64,000 nucleotides of DNA from Paenarthrobacter aurescens (GTDB lineage: Bacteria > Actinomycetota > Actinomycetes > Actinomycetales > Micrococcaceae), in contig NZ_JAOEFX010000005.1 of assembly GCF_025421775.1 (NCBI RefSeq), forward strand, positions 248,001-312,000, written 5' to 3'. The translations under genes and the position numbers were made by a program. Each line of letters starts with the position of its first letter. The first letter of the stretch is position 1. This document shows positions 8,502 through 17,473 of the stretch, one piece after another. The notes under the pieces are model-generated. The model was not told the DNA's origin. It saw only the letters and a list, made by a program, of their open reading frames with translations, and searched no databases.

Positions 8502-9512
8502 GTGGCATTGGACTTTACGGCGATCGACTTTGAAACAGCCAACGGCTTCCGGGGGTCGCCGTGCTCGGTGGGCCTCAGCAAAGTCCGTGGTGGAGTGGTG
8601 GTGGAAGAAGCCTCCTGGCTCATGCGCCCGCCGGAGAACCACGACCACTTCGAATTCCACAACACGCGCATCCATGGCATCCGCGCTGAAGACGTAGCCG
8701 GGCGTCCCCGGTTCGGGGAGCTCTTCCCCGAGATTGGCGCGTTCATCGGGGACGACGTCCTAGCCGCTCACAACGCTGCTTTCGACCTCGGGGTCATCCG
8801 ATCCGGCCTGGAAGTGTCCGGCCTTGCCGGCCCAGCCTATGACTACGTCTGCACCGTCATGCTGTCCCGCCGCTGCTACTCACTGGTTTCCAACTCCTTG
8901 CCGTATGCCGCAGAGGAGGCCGGAGTGCCCCTGGTCAACCACCACGACGCCGCAGAAGACGCCCGGGCCTGCGCCGGTATCCTGGTGGACATTGCCCGAC
9001 GGAACAACGCCAACAGTATCGCCGAACTCTATCTTTCCCTCGGTCTCAACCTGCCACAGCAACCGGCATTCGATCCCGCGCAGGGTCTGTCCAAAGCGAC
9101 CATGTCCGCGCTCGCCGCAAAGACTGGCAGCTCCGCGGAACACACCCTGGAGCGAGCGCCGGGCGTCCCCAGTGGTTGGTCGGCCTGGCCGGAGGAGGGA
9201 CCCAACCCCCTGCCCAACCCCGCCGCCGAACCTGGACATCCGTTGTTCGGGCAGACCGTCGTCTTCACGGGGGACCTCGCCATTACCCGGCCGGAGGCGA
9301 AATCCCGCGCCGCGGATATGGGGGCACGCCCCGAAAGCAGGGTCACTGCACGGACCACTGTCCTCATCGTGGGAGATGGCTTCGTGGCCGGTGACCTTCG
9401 CGCCGGCAGGCTTACCGGCAAAGCCAAGAGGGTGCTTGAACTGCACGCCAAGGGCCAACAGATCGAGGTTGTCTCCGAGGGCGAGTTCCTGCAGATGGTC
9501 GGCGGGGCTTAG
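8502..9512 (+). CDS. DEDD-type 3'-5' exonuclease with C-terminal BRCT domain
   Basis: 336 aa. Residues 1-165 form an exonuclease of the DnaQ/epsilon fold. The DEDD residues are visible: FTAIDFET (motif I), AAHNAAFDLGVI (motif II), and HHDAAEDARACAGI (motif III, the H-x4-D form). Residues from about 245 on, FGQTVVFTGDLAITRPEAKSRA, form a BRCT domain like that of DNA ligase and of DnaQ-like proteins of actinobacteria. A linker rich in Pro and Gly separates them. The function is probably DNA repair or processing, not replicative proofreading, since no polymerase gene is near. Monocistronic between a terminator and DUF4395. Confidence 0.88.
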   Translation: MALDFTAIDFETANGFRGSPCSVGLSKVRGGVVVEEASWLMRPPENHDHFEFHNTRIHGIRAEDVAGRPRFGELFPEIGAFIGDDVLAAHNAAFDLGVIRSGLEVSGLAGPAYDYVCTVMLSRRCYSLVSNSLPYAAEEAGVPLVNHHDAAEDARACAGILVDIARRNNANSIAELYLSLGLNLPQQPAFDPAQGLSKATMSALAAKTGSSAEHTLERAPGVPSGWSAWPEEGPNPLPNPAAEPGHPLFGQTVVFTGDLAITRPEAKSRAADMGARPESRVTARTTVLIVGDGFVAGDLRAGRLTGKAKRVLELHAKGQQIEVVSEGEFLQMVGGA

Positions 9513-9577
9513 CTGCATTGAGGCGGTGATGGGGTCATACTTCGCAACAATGCTTCCCACTGGAAGAGCGGCGCTCC

Positions 9578-9583
9578 TAGCCT
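9578..9583 (+). promoter_or_regulatory. -10 element of the DUF4395 gene
   Basis: TAGCCT ends 6 nt before the ATG at 9590, and no convincing ribosome site is present. Confidence 0.45.
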
Positions 9584-9589
9584 TGGGGC

Positions 9590-10141
9590 ATGACCAAACC
9601 AACGCTTGCCCAGGCACCGGAACGCCAGCACGCCGGCGTTCCCATAAACGGCGGAGTTGATTGGCGGGCTGTTTTTGCTTTCCCTAACCCCGTGAACGAA
9701 TACGCCGCCCGAATCACGGCAGGACTGGTTGTGGTGCTGGCTGTCGCAACACTGCTGACAGGCTGGGGTTGGGGCTTGCTGGCGCTGGCCGCCGGCTTCT
9801 GGCTCCGTGTGCTGTTTGGTCCCCGGATCTCCCCGCTCGCACTGCTGTCCGTGAAGGTGTTGGCACCCCGGATTGGGCATGCCAAGCTCGTGGCCGGCCC
9901 TCCCAAGCGCTTCGCCCAAGGTATCGGCGCCGCGTTGACGAGTGCCGCCGTCGTGCTGTTCTTTATCGGCTACCAGCCGGCCGCATGGGTCCTGCTGGGG
10001 CTCCTTATCGTGGCCGCTTCGTTGGAAGCGTTCGTCGGGTTTTGCCTTGGCTGCGCGATCTTCGGCTTCCTGCAGCGTCGGGGCTTTATCCCCGACGAAG
10101 TGTGCGAGGCCTGCAACAACGTCACGCTTCGCCGGACGTAG
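9590..10141 (+). CDS. DUF4395 family membrane protein
   Basis: Uncharacterised membrane protein of 183 aa. It has the family pattern FPNPVNEYAARITAGLVV near the N-terminus, about four hydrophobic segments, and the cysteine-bearing FVGFCLGCAIFGFL near the C-terminus, followed by a second Cys pair in DEVCEACNN. The CxxC pairs suggest redox or metal chemistry, and relatives are often beside thioredoxin or rhodanese genes, but no such partner is here. It converges on the ADP-ribosylglycohydrolase gene with only 6 nt between their ends. Confidence 0.82.
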   Translation: MTKPTLAQAPERQHAGVPINGGVDWRAVFAFPNPVNEYAARITAGLVVVLAVATLLTGWGWGLLALAAGFWLRVLFGPRISPLALLSVKVLAPRIGHAKLVAGPPKRFAQGIGAALTSAAVVLFFIGYQPAAWVLLGLLIVAASLEAFVGFCLGCAIFGFLQRRGFIPDEVCEACNNVTLRRT

Positions 10142-10147
10142 CGCTTA

Positions 10148-11218
10148 CTATCCCGTAGTGACGGCCAGCAGCCTGTCGGCCATGCCCCGAATGACCTCAG
10201 GGGCTTCCAAAGCTGTGAGCCAATCGGCCGGCAGGCACTCTTCCCCGTAGCAAGCCCCCAGGATGTTTCCAGCGATGGACCCTGTGGAGTCACTGTCGCC
10301 ACTGTGGTTGATGGCCACCACGACCGCGTTTCGGAAATGCTCCGCTGGTGAGCTGCCGCTCGTGGCCAGCGCTGCGTAGAGGCCGACGGCGAGCGCCTCC
10401 TCTGCGATCCACCCCTCGCCCAGCGCTGCAGTCAGTTCTTCCGGGCTCACTACCGTGGGTTGCAAGGACAACTGCAATGCAGCTTCAAGCCTCTCCCCAA
10501 GTTCGGGTGCCTTGGTGGGGACGCCGTTGACATAGGCGAGGGCCGCCGTTGCGGCAGTGCGGATATCGCTTCCGGCCACGATGTTGTGGATCAGCAGGCC
10601 GAAAGCCGCTGCGCTGAGTCGAGCCGAAGGGTGTCCGTGCGTGAGGGAGGCGGCGTCGGAGCTGAGCTTGTAGACGGCCTCCCGGGAAATATGGGGAATA
10701 AGGCCGAACGGCGCCGAGCGCATCACCGTGCCGCATCCCTTGGAGTCTGCGTTGACCGGCCGTGCGACGGTCCCCATCTCACCGGTCGCCAAGCCACTGA
10801 GGCAGGCGTTCCCGGGTGCCCGGCGGTGACGCAGGACTTCCTGGGCGTCTATCCAGCGGGGTTGCGGCACGGGGGCGGAGGAGGCAACAGCAACGTCCTG
10901 GGTGCCGAGCCAGCGCAGGTAGGCCAGCCAAAGGCAAGCGATTTCGTCAGCGGCCACGCCGTCGTTGGCCCATTCGAGGGCTTCCACAAGGCCGTCAACC
11001 GTGTACAAGGTCATTTGGGTGTCGTCCGAAAAGTGACTGCTGCCGTCGAGTTGTCCGAAAGATTCCAAACCGGTAGATCCGTAGCGGGCACGAATCGCGG
11101 CGATGGAGTCAAACTCCACAGCGTAACCAAGGGAATCACCCAGCGCCCCTCCCAGAAGTGTCCCGTGGACGCGGGATTCGAAAGACGGAACAGCGGGGGA
11201 CGTAGGCTCAACACTCAT
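10148..11218 (-). CDS. ADP-ribosylglycohydrolase family protein
   Basis: 356-aa member of the ARH/DraG fold, which removes ADP-ribose from proteins or small molecules using two magnesium ions. Metal-binding motifs are intact: GGALGDSLG at residues 23-31, SDDTQMT at 64-70, and NHSGDSDSTGSIAGNI near residue 305. It has no fused transferase domain and no nearby ADP-ribosyltransferase or DraT, so the substrate is open. The start at 11218 has TAAGTT 6 nt upstream. Confidence 0.9.
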   Translation of the reverse strand: MSVEPTSPAVPSFESRVHGTLLGGALGDSLGYAVEFDSIAAIRARYGSTGLESFGQLDGSSHFSDDTQMTLYTVDGLVEALEWANDGVAADEIACLWLAYLRWLGTQDVAVASSAPVPQPRWIDAQEVLRHRRAPGNACLSGLATGEMGTVARPVNADSKGCGTVMRSAPFGLIPHISREAVYKLSSDAASLTHGHPSARLSAAAFGLLIHNIVAGSDIRTAATAALAYVNGVPTKAPELGERLEAALQLSLQPTVVSPEELTAALGEGWIAEEALAVGLYAALATSGSSPAEHFRNAVVVAINHSGDSDSTGSIAGNILGACYGEECLPADWLTALEAPEVIRGMADRLLAVTTG

Positions 11219-11224
11219 GCCAGT

Positions 11225-11230
11225 AACTTA
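11225..11230 (-). promoter_or_regulatory. -10 element of the ADP-ribosylglycohydrolase gene
   Basis: TAAGTT on the minus strand ends 6 nt before the ATG at 11218. Leaderless arrangement. Confidence 0.45.
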
Positions 11231-11300
11231 CCGTGCCCGGGAACCCCCGCTGGTATGGTGGGGAAGCTGCCCGGCACTGACAAAACTTGGAGAGAACATC

Positions 11301-11657
11301 GTGCGAGAACCTGCTTGGCGACGGACAGGCAAGACACCGGACTACAGGTTTTCCCTTGCCAACGAACGCACGTTCCTCGCCTGGATCCGCACATCCCTGG
11401 CCTTGCTCGCCGGCGCGGTTGCCGTTGACCAGCTGGCTCCGAATATCGCGCCGACTCCCGTCCGGCTGGTCTTGTGTGTCTTGCTTGCCTTGGTCGGGGC
11501 GGGTCTGGCCGCACTTTCCTACCGCCGTTGGGGACAGATGGAAGCCGCGATGCGCAAGGACCAGGCGCTCCCGTTCTCCCGGGTCATGCTGTTCATGACC
11601 ATCGTGGTGGCTGTAGCGGCGTTCGCCTTTGCGGTGCTGATATTGGTGGCGCGATAA
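11301..11657 (+). CDS. YidH/DUF202 family membrane protein
   Basis: 118-aa membrane protein. The DUF202 signature DYRFSLANERTFLAWIRTSLALLA lies at about residues 14-37, followed by two further hydrophobic segments. The frame is open to 11217, but the GTG at 11301 has a good GGAG site 8 nt upstream and starts the family-like sequence. Function unknown. The next gene, 2 nt later, encodes a second DUF202 protein, so they probably form a two-gene operon and may form a heteromer. Confidence 0.85.
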   Translation: MREPAWRRTGKTPDYRFSLANERTFLAWIRTSLALLAGAVAVDQLAPNIAPTPVRLVLCVLLALVGAGLAALSYRRWGQMEAAMRKDQALPFSRVMLFMTIVVAVAAFAFAVLILVAR

Positions 11658-11659
11658 GT

Positions 11660-12004
11660 ATGGAAGTCCGCGATCCCGGCCTGCAGCCCGAGCGCACCAC
11701 TCTGGCTTGGCGTCGGACGCTGATTTCCCTTGTGGTGGTGGACTTGTTCATTTGGCGGAGCTGGCTGACCTCTGAACCGTCCACCGGCAACCTCATCGGG
11801 GACCTTCCCGGACTTGATTACCAAGGGATCTGCGCCCTCATGGCGGCTGCGGCCACCGTTGTCCTGGCCTGTGTGGTGTGGGTTCGCTCACGCCAACTGC
11901 ACGTCGGAAACGAGGCAGCATCGGCCCGGCTTGTCCTGGTCAGCACGCTCGCTGTGATGGGGCTCGGTGGCACCGCGATCGCAGCCATCGCTTTGGGCGG
12001 CTAA
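11660..12004 (+). CDS. Second DUF202 family membrane protein
   Basis: 114-aa protein with LQPERTTLAWRRTLISLVVV near the N-terminus, the DUF202 motif, then two more hydrophobic segments (about residues 58-78 and 90-112). The frame is open upstream inside the previous gene, but ATG 11660 lies 2 nt after that gene's stop and gives the correct family start. Translation is presumably coupled. Role unknown. Confidence 0.82.
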   Translation: MEVRDPGLQPERTTLAWRRTLISLVVVDLFIWRSWLTSEPSTGNLIGDLPGLDYQGICALMAAAATVVLACVVWVRSRQLHVGNEAASARLVLVSTLAVMGLGGTAIAAIALGG

Positions 12005-12010
12005 GCTCAA

Positions 12011-12032
12011 GGGCGGTATTCAGCAACCGCCC
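12011..12032 (+). terminator. Short hairpin after the DUF202 pair
   Basis: GGGCGGT pairs with ACCGCCC across an 8-nt loop, 6 nt after the stop codon. No T-run follows, so it is either a weak terminator or an mRNA 3'-end stabiliser. Confidence 0.4.
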
Positions 12033-12158
12033 AGACTCGGCTGGCAAGATACACAAGGGCTCCGGCTTTGAGTTTGGATCACCCCTGCCGCGCAGCGGGC
12101 AACGCGTTACGAGGCCGGCCATGCCGGCAACCACACCAACCGTAAGGACTCATTCGAC

Positions 12159-13088
12159 ATGACCTCTCCTGTTCAGGCCACTCCCGACCACCAACCGGGA
12201 CTTGTTGCCCGGCTGTCGGCTGAAGCTTTGGGATCGATGTTTGTTGTGGTTGCCGCGGTGGGTGTCGGGATTTTTTCGAATCCTGGTGGGGCGCCCTTGC
12301 CGGTAGCCCTGGCAACCGGCCTCACGGTGACGGTAGCAATGCTGGCCTTCGGCCACGTCTCCGGTGGCCACTTCAACCCGGTGATCACCTTGGGCAATCT
12401 GATTGCCGGCCGAATCCGGGCTGTGGCGGCCGTAGCCTACGTGGCGGCGCAAATCATCGGTAGCGTCGTGGGTGCTGCGTTGATCTACTTCGTAGTGACC
12501 ACCGTGCCGGTCCTCACGGAGGCCCGGGCGGCGTTCGACGTCGTTGCGCCGGGCTTTGGCGAGCACGCGTCCGCCCAAACGCAGATGGCCGGTGTTTTGC
12601 TGGTTGAAGTCCTTGGTTCGGCCCTGATTGTGGCAGTGTTCCTCGGCGCGACAACCGGCCGCCGGGCTGTTCCGGCCATGGCCCCCTTCGCCGTGGGCCT
12701 TGCCATGGCTGTCTTGCTTCAGTTCGGCCAGGTCCTGGGCAACATTCCCTTCAACCCGGCGCGGGCAACGGGCCAGGCCTTCTTCAGCTCGTCCTGGGCG
12801 CTTGAAGGCTTGTGGCTCTTTTGGGTGGCCCCGCTGATGGGCGCCGCGCTTGCCGGACTCGCCTTCCGTGGCTTCCAGGGCCTTTCACGCGCTACGGATG
12901 CCGGGGCTGAGGACGTCCAGGCCGGCAACGATGGCATTAACGACGCCTTTGATGAAGTTGACGAGCAGGCCGGGGACGCAGAAGAAAAGGAAGCTGCCGC
13001 CAAGTCGGAGACAGCATCTTCGCTACCCGCTCCGTCCGCGCCCGCCGGTGATGATGCCCGCGATTTCTTCGACGGCAAGAAGGGCTAA
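12159..13088 (+). CDS. Aquaporin/MIP family channel with variant first NPA motif
   Basis: 309-aa major intrinsic protein. Six membrane segments fill residues about 20-265. The second pore motif is canonical, NPAR at 199-202, but the first is NPV at 73-75 (GGHFNPVITLG), with Val in place of Ala. A hydrophilic acidic tail of about 70 residues (rich in D, E, A, S) follows the last segment; bacterial AqpZ lacks this. Water or small neutral solutes are the expected cargo; the altered half-helix motif makes selectivity uncertain. Monocistronic, about 150 nt after the DUF202 genes. Confidence 0.88.
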   Translation: MTSPVQATPDHQPGLVARLSAEALGSMFVVVAAVGVGIFSNPGGAPLPVALATGLTVTVAMLAFGHVSGGHFNPVITLGNLIAGRIRAVAAVAYVAAQIIGSVVGAALIYFVVTTVPVLTEARAAFDVVAPGFGEHASAQTQMAGVLLVEVLGSALIVAVFLGATTGRRAVPAMAPFAVGLAMAVLLQFGQVLGNIPFNPARATGQAFFSSSWALEGLWLFWVAPLMGAALAGLAFRGFQGLSRATDAGAEDVQAGNDGINDAFDEVDEQAGDAEEKEAAAKSETASSLPAPSAPAGDDARDFFDGKKG

Positions 13089-13147
13089 AAGCCGGACAGG
13101 ATCGACGACGGACGGCTTGTCTGCGCTTTAATGTCGGTGCCCCCGGT

Positions 13148-13153
13148 TAACTT
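13148..13153 (+). promoter_or_regulatory. -10 element of sbcD
   Basis: TAACTT ends 6 nt before the sbcD ATG. The intervening GGAAAT is too close to act as a ribosome site, so a leaderless start is likely. Confidence 0.45.
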
Positions 13154-13159
13154 GGAAAT

Positions 13160-14362
13160 ATGCGGTTACTACACACTTCGGATTGGCATCTTGGCCGGTC
13201 ATTCCACGGCGTTGGCATGCTCGAGGCCCAGCGCAATTTCGTGGACCAGTTGGTATCCGTCGTCGAGGACAGGGCCGTGGATGTCGTCCTGATTGCAGGG
13301 GACGTCTACGATCGCGCGTTGCCTGGGCTGGACGTCGTCAAACTGCTGGATGATGCCCTTGTCCGCATCACCCAGGCAGGTGCAAGTGTGGTCTTGACCA
13401 GCGGAAACCACGACTCCGCCATCCGCTTGGGTTTCGCCTCCCGGCTGCTGGAGCGCGGGGGAGTGCACTTGCGGACCCGGGTGGAGGATCTGGACGTACC
13501 GGTTGTCTTCCCGCTCCGAACTGACGGGAGCACAGGGAACGCAGGGGACACCAGCGGTGTTGCCGCCCACGTTGCCATCTACGGAGTTCCCTATCTTGAA
13601 CCCCGTCTGGTGGCTGAGCGGTTGGGCGCAGAAAACGCAAACCACTTTGACGTCACGTTGGCGGCAGTGGAGCGGATCCGGCGGGATGTTGAGCGCCGGG
13701 CAGGGTCCGGACCCGTCTACCCGGTGGTCCTGGCGCACACCTTCGCCAGCGGAGGCATCACCTCGGACAGCGAACGGGACCTGAGTATCGGCGGACTGGG
13801 GGCAGTACCGCTGGACCTCTTTGCGGACTTCACCTATACGGCTTTGGGCCATCTTCATGGCCGCCAGGAGCTGGCACCCAACGTCCGGTACTCCGGCTCT
13901 CCGTTGGCCTATTCCTTCTCGGAAGCCAAGCACCGGAAGGGCGCCTGGCTTGTCGATATCGGGCCAGATGCCGTGGTGGATGTTGAGGAAATTGTCTGGG
14001 ACGCACCCAAATCCCTCGCCACGCTTCGAGGAACGCTGGACAGTCTGCTGGTTGCCGGAGAGCACGCTTGGGCAGAAAGTGCCTATTGCCAGATCACGTT
14101 GACGGATGCACAACGGCCTGTCCAGGCGATGGAGAGGGTGCGCACCCGCTTCCCTGACACGTTGGTCCTGGCTTTCGACCCCGAGGGTGCTGGGGCGCGG
14201 ACTTCCACCAGCTACAGCAACCGGCTCGCCGAGGCGGAGGACGACCTTGGAGTCTGTTGCGGCTTCCTGGAGCATGTCAGGGAACGCGGTGCCAGCGATG
14301 CAGAGGAAGCTGCAGTGCGCGAGGCCCTTGAAGCTGTCCGGTTGCAGGAGGCTGAGCTGTGA
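13160..14362 (+). CDS. sbcD: Exonuclease SbcCD, nuclease subunit SbcD
   Basis: Mre11-type nuclease subunit that, with SbcC, cuts hairpins and protein-blocked DNA ends. The 400-aa protein carries the calcineurin-fold metal motifs in order: HTSDWHLGRSFHG (residues 5-17), IAGDVYDRA, TSGNHDS, VLAHTF and ALGHLHG. The C-terminal half is the capping/SbcC-binding part. The stop overlaps the sbcC GTG by 4 nt, so the complex is made from one transcript. Confidence 0.96.
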   Translation: MRLLHTSDWHLGRSFHGVGMLEAQRNFVDQLVSVVEDRAVDVVLIAGDVYDRALPGLDVVKLLDDALVRITQAGASVVLTSGNHDSAIRLGFASRLLERGGVHLRTRVEDLDVPVVFPLRTDGSTGNAGDTSGVAAHVAIYGVPYLEPRLVAERLGAENANHFDVTLAAVERIRRDVERRAGSGPVYPVVLAHTFASGGITSDSERDLSIGGLGAVPLDLFADFTYTALGHLHGRQELAPNVRYSGSPLAYSFSEAKHRKGAWLVDIGPDAVVDVEEIVWDAPKSLATLRGTLDSLLVAGEHAWAESAYCQITLTDAQRPVQAMERVRTRFPDTLVLAFDPEGAGARTSTSYSNRLAEAEDDLGVCCGFLEHVRERGASDAEEAAVREALEAVRLQEAEL

Positions 14363-17300
14363 GAATTCATCGTTTGGACATCGAAGCGTTCGGTCCGTTT
14401 GCAGCGCCCCAGCATATCGATTTCGACCAGTTAAGTGCCCAGGGACTGTTCCTCCTCAATGGGGCCACCGGGGCTGGCAAGACCAGCATTCTGGATGCCA
14501 TCTGCTTCGCCCTGTACGGTTCTGTGCCCGGCGCACGCCAGGAAGGCAAGCGCCTTCGAAGCGATCACGCGGCTCCCGGTGCTGAGCCACGCGTGGTGTG
14601 TGAGTTCTCCGCCCGCGGTCGACATTTCGAAGTGACGCGGTCGCCTGCGTGGGAACGGCCCAGTGCCCGCGGCCGCAATGGATACACCACCCAGCAAGCC
14701 AAGACCCTTCTCCGGGAGCGCGTGGACGGAAGCTGGGAAGAAAAGTCTTCCAGGAACGACGAAGTGGGTGCCGAGCTCGCCGATGTCCTTGGAATGGACC
14801 GTGACCAGTTCACCAGGGTGGTGATGCTGCCGCAGGGTGATTTCGCGGCGTTCTTGCGGTCCAAGGCCAACGACCGGCTGGACCTCCTCCAGAAACTTTT
14901 CGGTACGCAGCGCTTTGAAGCTGTTGAACACCAGCTTGCCCAGCGGGCATCAGTTGCCGCCCGCGCGGTGCAGGAGAACGCTTCGGAACTGAAGATGCTG
15001 TTGGACAGGGTCGCGGCAGAGCAGGAGCAGCTTGGGCTCGCCGATGCCACCGCCCGGGATTCCGTCACTCCGGGCGAAGACGCTGCTGCCGCCTCAACGG
15101 CCGGACTGGAACCGGAGTCGTGGCTTGCCGGGGTGGAAGCCGCTGTGGATGCTGAATGGAAACGCCGCCGGAATCAGGCCACCGAGGCCGAGTCCTTGTC
15201 AGCCCGCCTTGCGGAAAAATTCCAGGAGGCGCAGGACAAGTCGCTGCGGCATGGGCGCCTGGGCGCCGCAACGCAGCGCAGGGTCTTGTTTGAACTTGCC
15301 GCACCCCGGGCACTCGAGAACAAGGAGATGCTCGGAAAACACCGCCGTGCTGCTGTTCTGAGCGGCCATCTGGAAGCAGTTGATTCCGCGTCCCGCAAGG
15401 TCCAGGCTGCCGTTGCGCTGGCAGCAGGCATTCGGGATAAGTTGGATGCGGCGGGCGTGGATGCCGGCAACCCTGCCGTTTCCCTGGACAAGGTCAAAGC
15501 AAGCTGTGCAGTGCTCGAGGCCCGTCTTCCTGACGAGGAACGCATGGACGGGATTGCAGCCCGCCTAAAAGCCAAACGCGACGAACTGGCTGAACACCAG
15601 TCCGCGGCGGAAACAGCAGCGTCGACCCTGAAACAGTTGAGCGACGAAGCGCTCACTGTGCAATCGGCGATCGAGCCCCTGGAGCCTTTGGCGGACCAGC
15701 TGGTCGAGCTGGAACGGGATGCTGCGGCCGCAGCCGAACTCGTTGGCATCGTGGCCAGCCATTCAACGGCCACCATCGGCTTGGAAACGATCACGGGGAA
15801 GCATCTCCAAGCGCGGACCACGTCACAGGACCTTCGGCAGCAGTGGCTCGATGTCCGTGAGCTCCGCCTGGCCAACGCTGCAGGGGAACTGGCAGCGGCG
15901 TTGGAGAGCGGCAAGCCGTGCGCCGTTTGCGGAAGCGAACACCACCCCAACCCCGCCGCGGCCGTTCGATCAGCGCTCTCCCTGGCCCAGGAAGAGGAAG
16001 AAGCCAAGGAACGATACGAAACAAGTGAGAAAGCACTGGGGCTCCTCGCCGGGCAAGTGTCCACCGCAGCCCAGGTCCTCGCCGGATTAGTGGCCCAAGG
16101 CGGTTCGATGGACGCCGCGGAAGCAGATTCCAGGCGGGCATCGGCCGAAGCGGCCGCCTCCGCGGCACGGAAGGCAGCAGGTTCGCTGGAGAAGCTCCGG
16201 GCTCAGCACCAGACCCTTACCAGGCGCATCGTCCATGTGCAGGAAGAACACACTGGATTGGTGGGTGCATCGGGCCAGGCAGCATCGGCGGTCCTGCTGC
16301 TGCAAGAGCAATACAACGCCTTGGAGGCAGACCTCGCTGGTTTAAGGGGTGACTTCCCGAGCCTGCGTGAGCAGCTGGAAGCCCTGGAGGCCGAGCGCGT
16401 CCTGCTTCAAGCGGCCGCAGATGCCGACCGGGAACTGGAACATGCCACACAGGCCAAGGATGACGCCGCCGCCGCCCTTGAACGGGCCTTGCCGGAATCC
16501 GGGTTCGAGACGGCTGAGGAAGCGCGTCGCGAACTCCTTTCGCCCGCCGACGTTGTGGGACTTGAAAAGGACCTGGCGGATTTCGATGCTGAATCTTCCC
16601 GTCTGGATGAGTTGTTTGCCAGTGAGGACCTGGTCCTGGCGGCGAAGGAAGCCAGCATTGGAGAACTTCCGTTACCCGGTGCCGAACTCACCGACATTAA
16701 GCTCGAGGCTTCCCGCGCCGCGGAGAATGCCCGGGCCGCGGCTTTGTTGGCGGGCCTTGCCGGAAAGTCCGCGGAAGTCGTCGCCCGTTTCCGGGCGGAG
16801 TACCTGGAGCTCGCCCAAGCCGGCAAGGAGCCCCGGAACCAAGCGAGGATGCTGGCTGAGTTGGCTGACACCGTGAGGGGATCCGGTGACAACGGCTACC
16901 GCATGAGCCTGAACACCTATGTCCTGGCCGCACGCCTGGAACAGGTGGCCATCGCCGCCTCCGAGAGGCTCGTCGCCATGAGCGATGGCCGCTATACGCT
17001 GCAACATACTGATGCCAAGGCGGCGCGGGGCGCAAAGTCGGGGCTCGGGTTGGAGGTTGTGGACGAGTGGACAGGCCAGCGGCGGGACACCTCCACCCTG
17101 TCGGGCGGTGAATCCTTCATGGCATCGCTGTCCCTTGCCCTCGGTCTCGCGGACGTCGTCCAGCAGGAAGCGGGTGGCGTTGACATTGAGACATTATTCG
17201 TCGACGAAGGCTTTGGCAGCCTGGACGAGCAAGCCTTGGAACAAGTGATGGACGCCTTGGAAGGACTGCGCGACGGAGGCAGGGTGGTGGGTTTGGTCAG

Positions 17301-17400
17301 CCACGTCGCGGAGATGAAGCAACGCATCACCAATCAGCTCCAGGTGGTTAAGGGGCGGCATGGTTCCAGCGTGCGTATTGCCGAAGCGGTTCCGGTCTGA
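14359..17400 (+). CDS. sbcC: Exonuclease SbcCD, ATPase subunit SbcC
   Basis: Rad50-type SMC-like ATPase, 1013 aa. Walker A is NGATGAGKTS at residues 34-43. Long coiled-coil arms flank a zinc hook with CAVC at 521-524 (GKPCAVCGSEHHPNPA). The C-terminal ATPase lobe has the signature LSGGES near 914 and Walker B/D-loop FVDEGFGSLDEQ near 948. Ala- and Glu-rich heptad-like stretches fill 190-500 and 540-830. GTG start coupled to sbcD. Confidence 0.96.
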   Translation: MRIHRLDIEAFGPFAAPQHIDFDQLSAQGLFLLNGATGAGKTSILDAICFALYGSVPGARQEGKRLRSDHAAPGAEPRVVCEFSARGRHFEVTRSPAWERPSARGRNGYTTQQAKTLLRERVDGSWEEKSSRNDEVGAELADVLGMDRDQFTRVVMLPQGDFAAFLRSKANDRLDLLQKLFGTQRFEAVEHQLAQRASVAARAVQENASELKMLLDRVAAEQEQLGLADATARDSVTPGEDAAAASTAGLEPESWLAGVEAAVDAEWKRRRNQATEAESLSARLAEKFQEAQDKSLRHGRLGAATQRRVLFELAAPRALENKEMLGKHRRAAVLSGHLEAVDSASRKVQAAVALAAGIRDKLDAAGVDAGNPAVSLDKVKASCAVLEARLPDEERMDGIAARLKAKRDELAEHQSAAETAASTLKQLSDEALTVQSAIEPLEPLADQLVELERDAAAAAELVGIVASHSTATIGLETITGKHLQARTTSQDLRQQWLDVRELRLANAAGELAAALESGKPCAVCGSEHHPNPAAAVRSALSLAQEEEEAKERYETSEKALGLLAGQVSTAAQVLAGLVAQGGSMDAAEADSRRASAEAAASAARKAAGSLEKLRAQHQTLTRRIVHVQEEHTGLVGASGQAASAVLLLQEQYNALEADLAGLRGDFPSLREQLEALEAERVLLQAAADADRELEHATQAKDDAAAALERALPESGFETAEEARRELLSPADVVGLEKDLADFDAESSRLDELFASEDLVLAAKEASIGELPLPGAELTDIKLEASRAAENARAAALLAGLAGKSAEVVARFRAEYLELAQAGKEPRNQARMLAELADTVRGSGDNGYRMSLNTYVLAARLEQVAIAASERLVAMSDGRYTLQHTDAKAARGAKSGLGLEVVDEWTGQRRDTSTLSGGESFMASLSLALGLADVVQQEAGGVDIETLFVDEGFGSLDEQALEQVMDALEGLRDGGRVVGLVSHVAEMKQRITNQLQVVKGRHGSSVRIAEAVPV

Positions 17401-17438
17401 CAGGTATCCGATAGACTTAACCCGTTACACCGGGTCGC

Positions 17439-17473
17439 GCGCATCGGGAGGAGGGACGATGCGCACTCTTTAG
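17439..17473 (+). promoter_or_regulatory. Hairpin with exposed ribosome site and four-codon mini-ORF before the MFS gene
   Basis: GCGCATC (17439-17445) pairs with GATGCGC (17458-17464). The 12-nt loop between them is GGGAGGAGGGAC, a very strong Shine-Dalgarno. It leads to ATG at 17459, which reads Met-Arg-Thr-Leu then stops at 17473, 13 nt before the MFS ATG and out of its frame. The MFS gene itself has no good site, so its translation may depend on reinitiation from the mini-ORF. Confidence 0.45.

Noticed and set aside
10460..11428. 322-codon open frame on the plus strand
   Set aside because: Antisense to the ADP-ribosylglycohydrolase gene; no ribosome site or motif.
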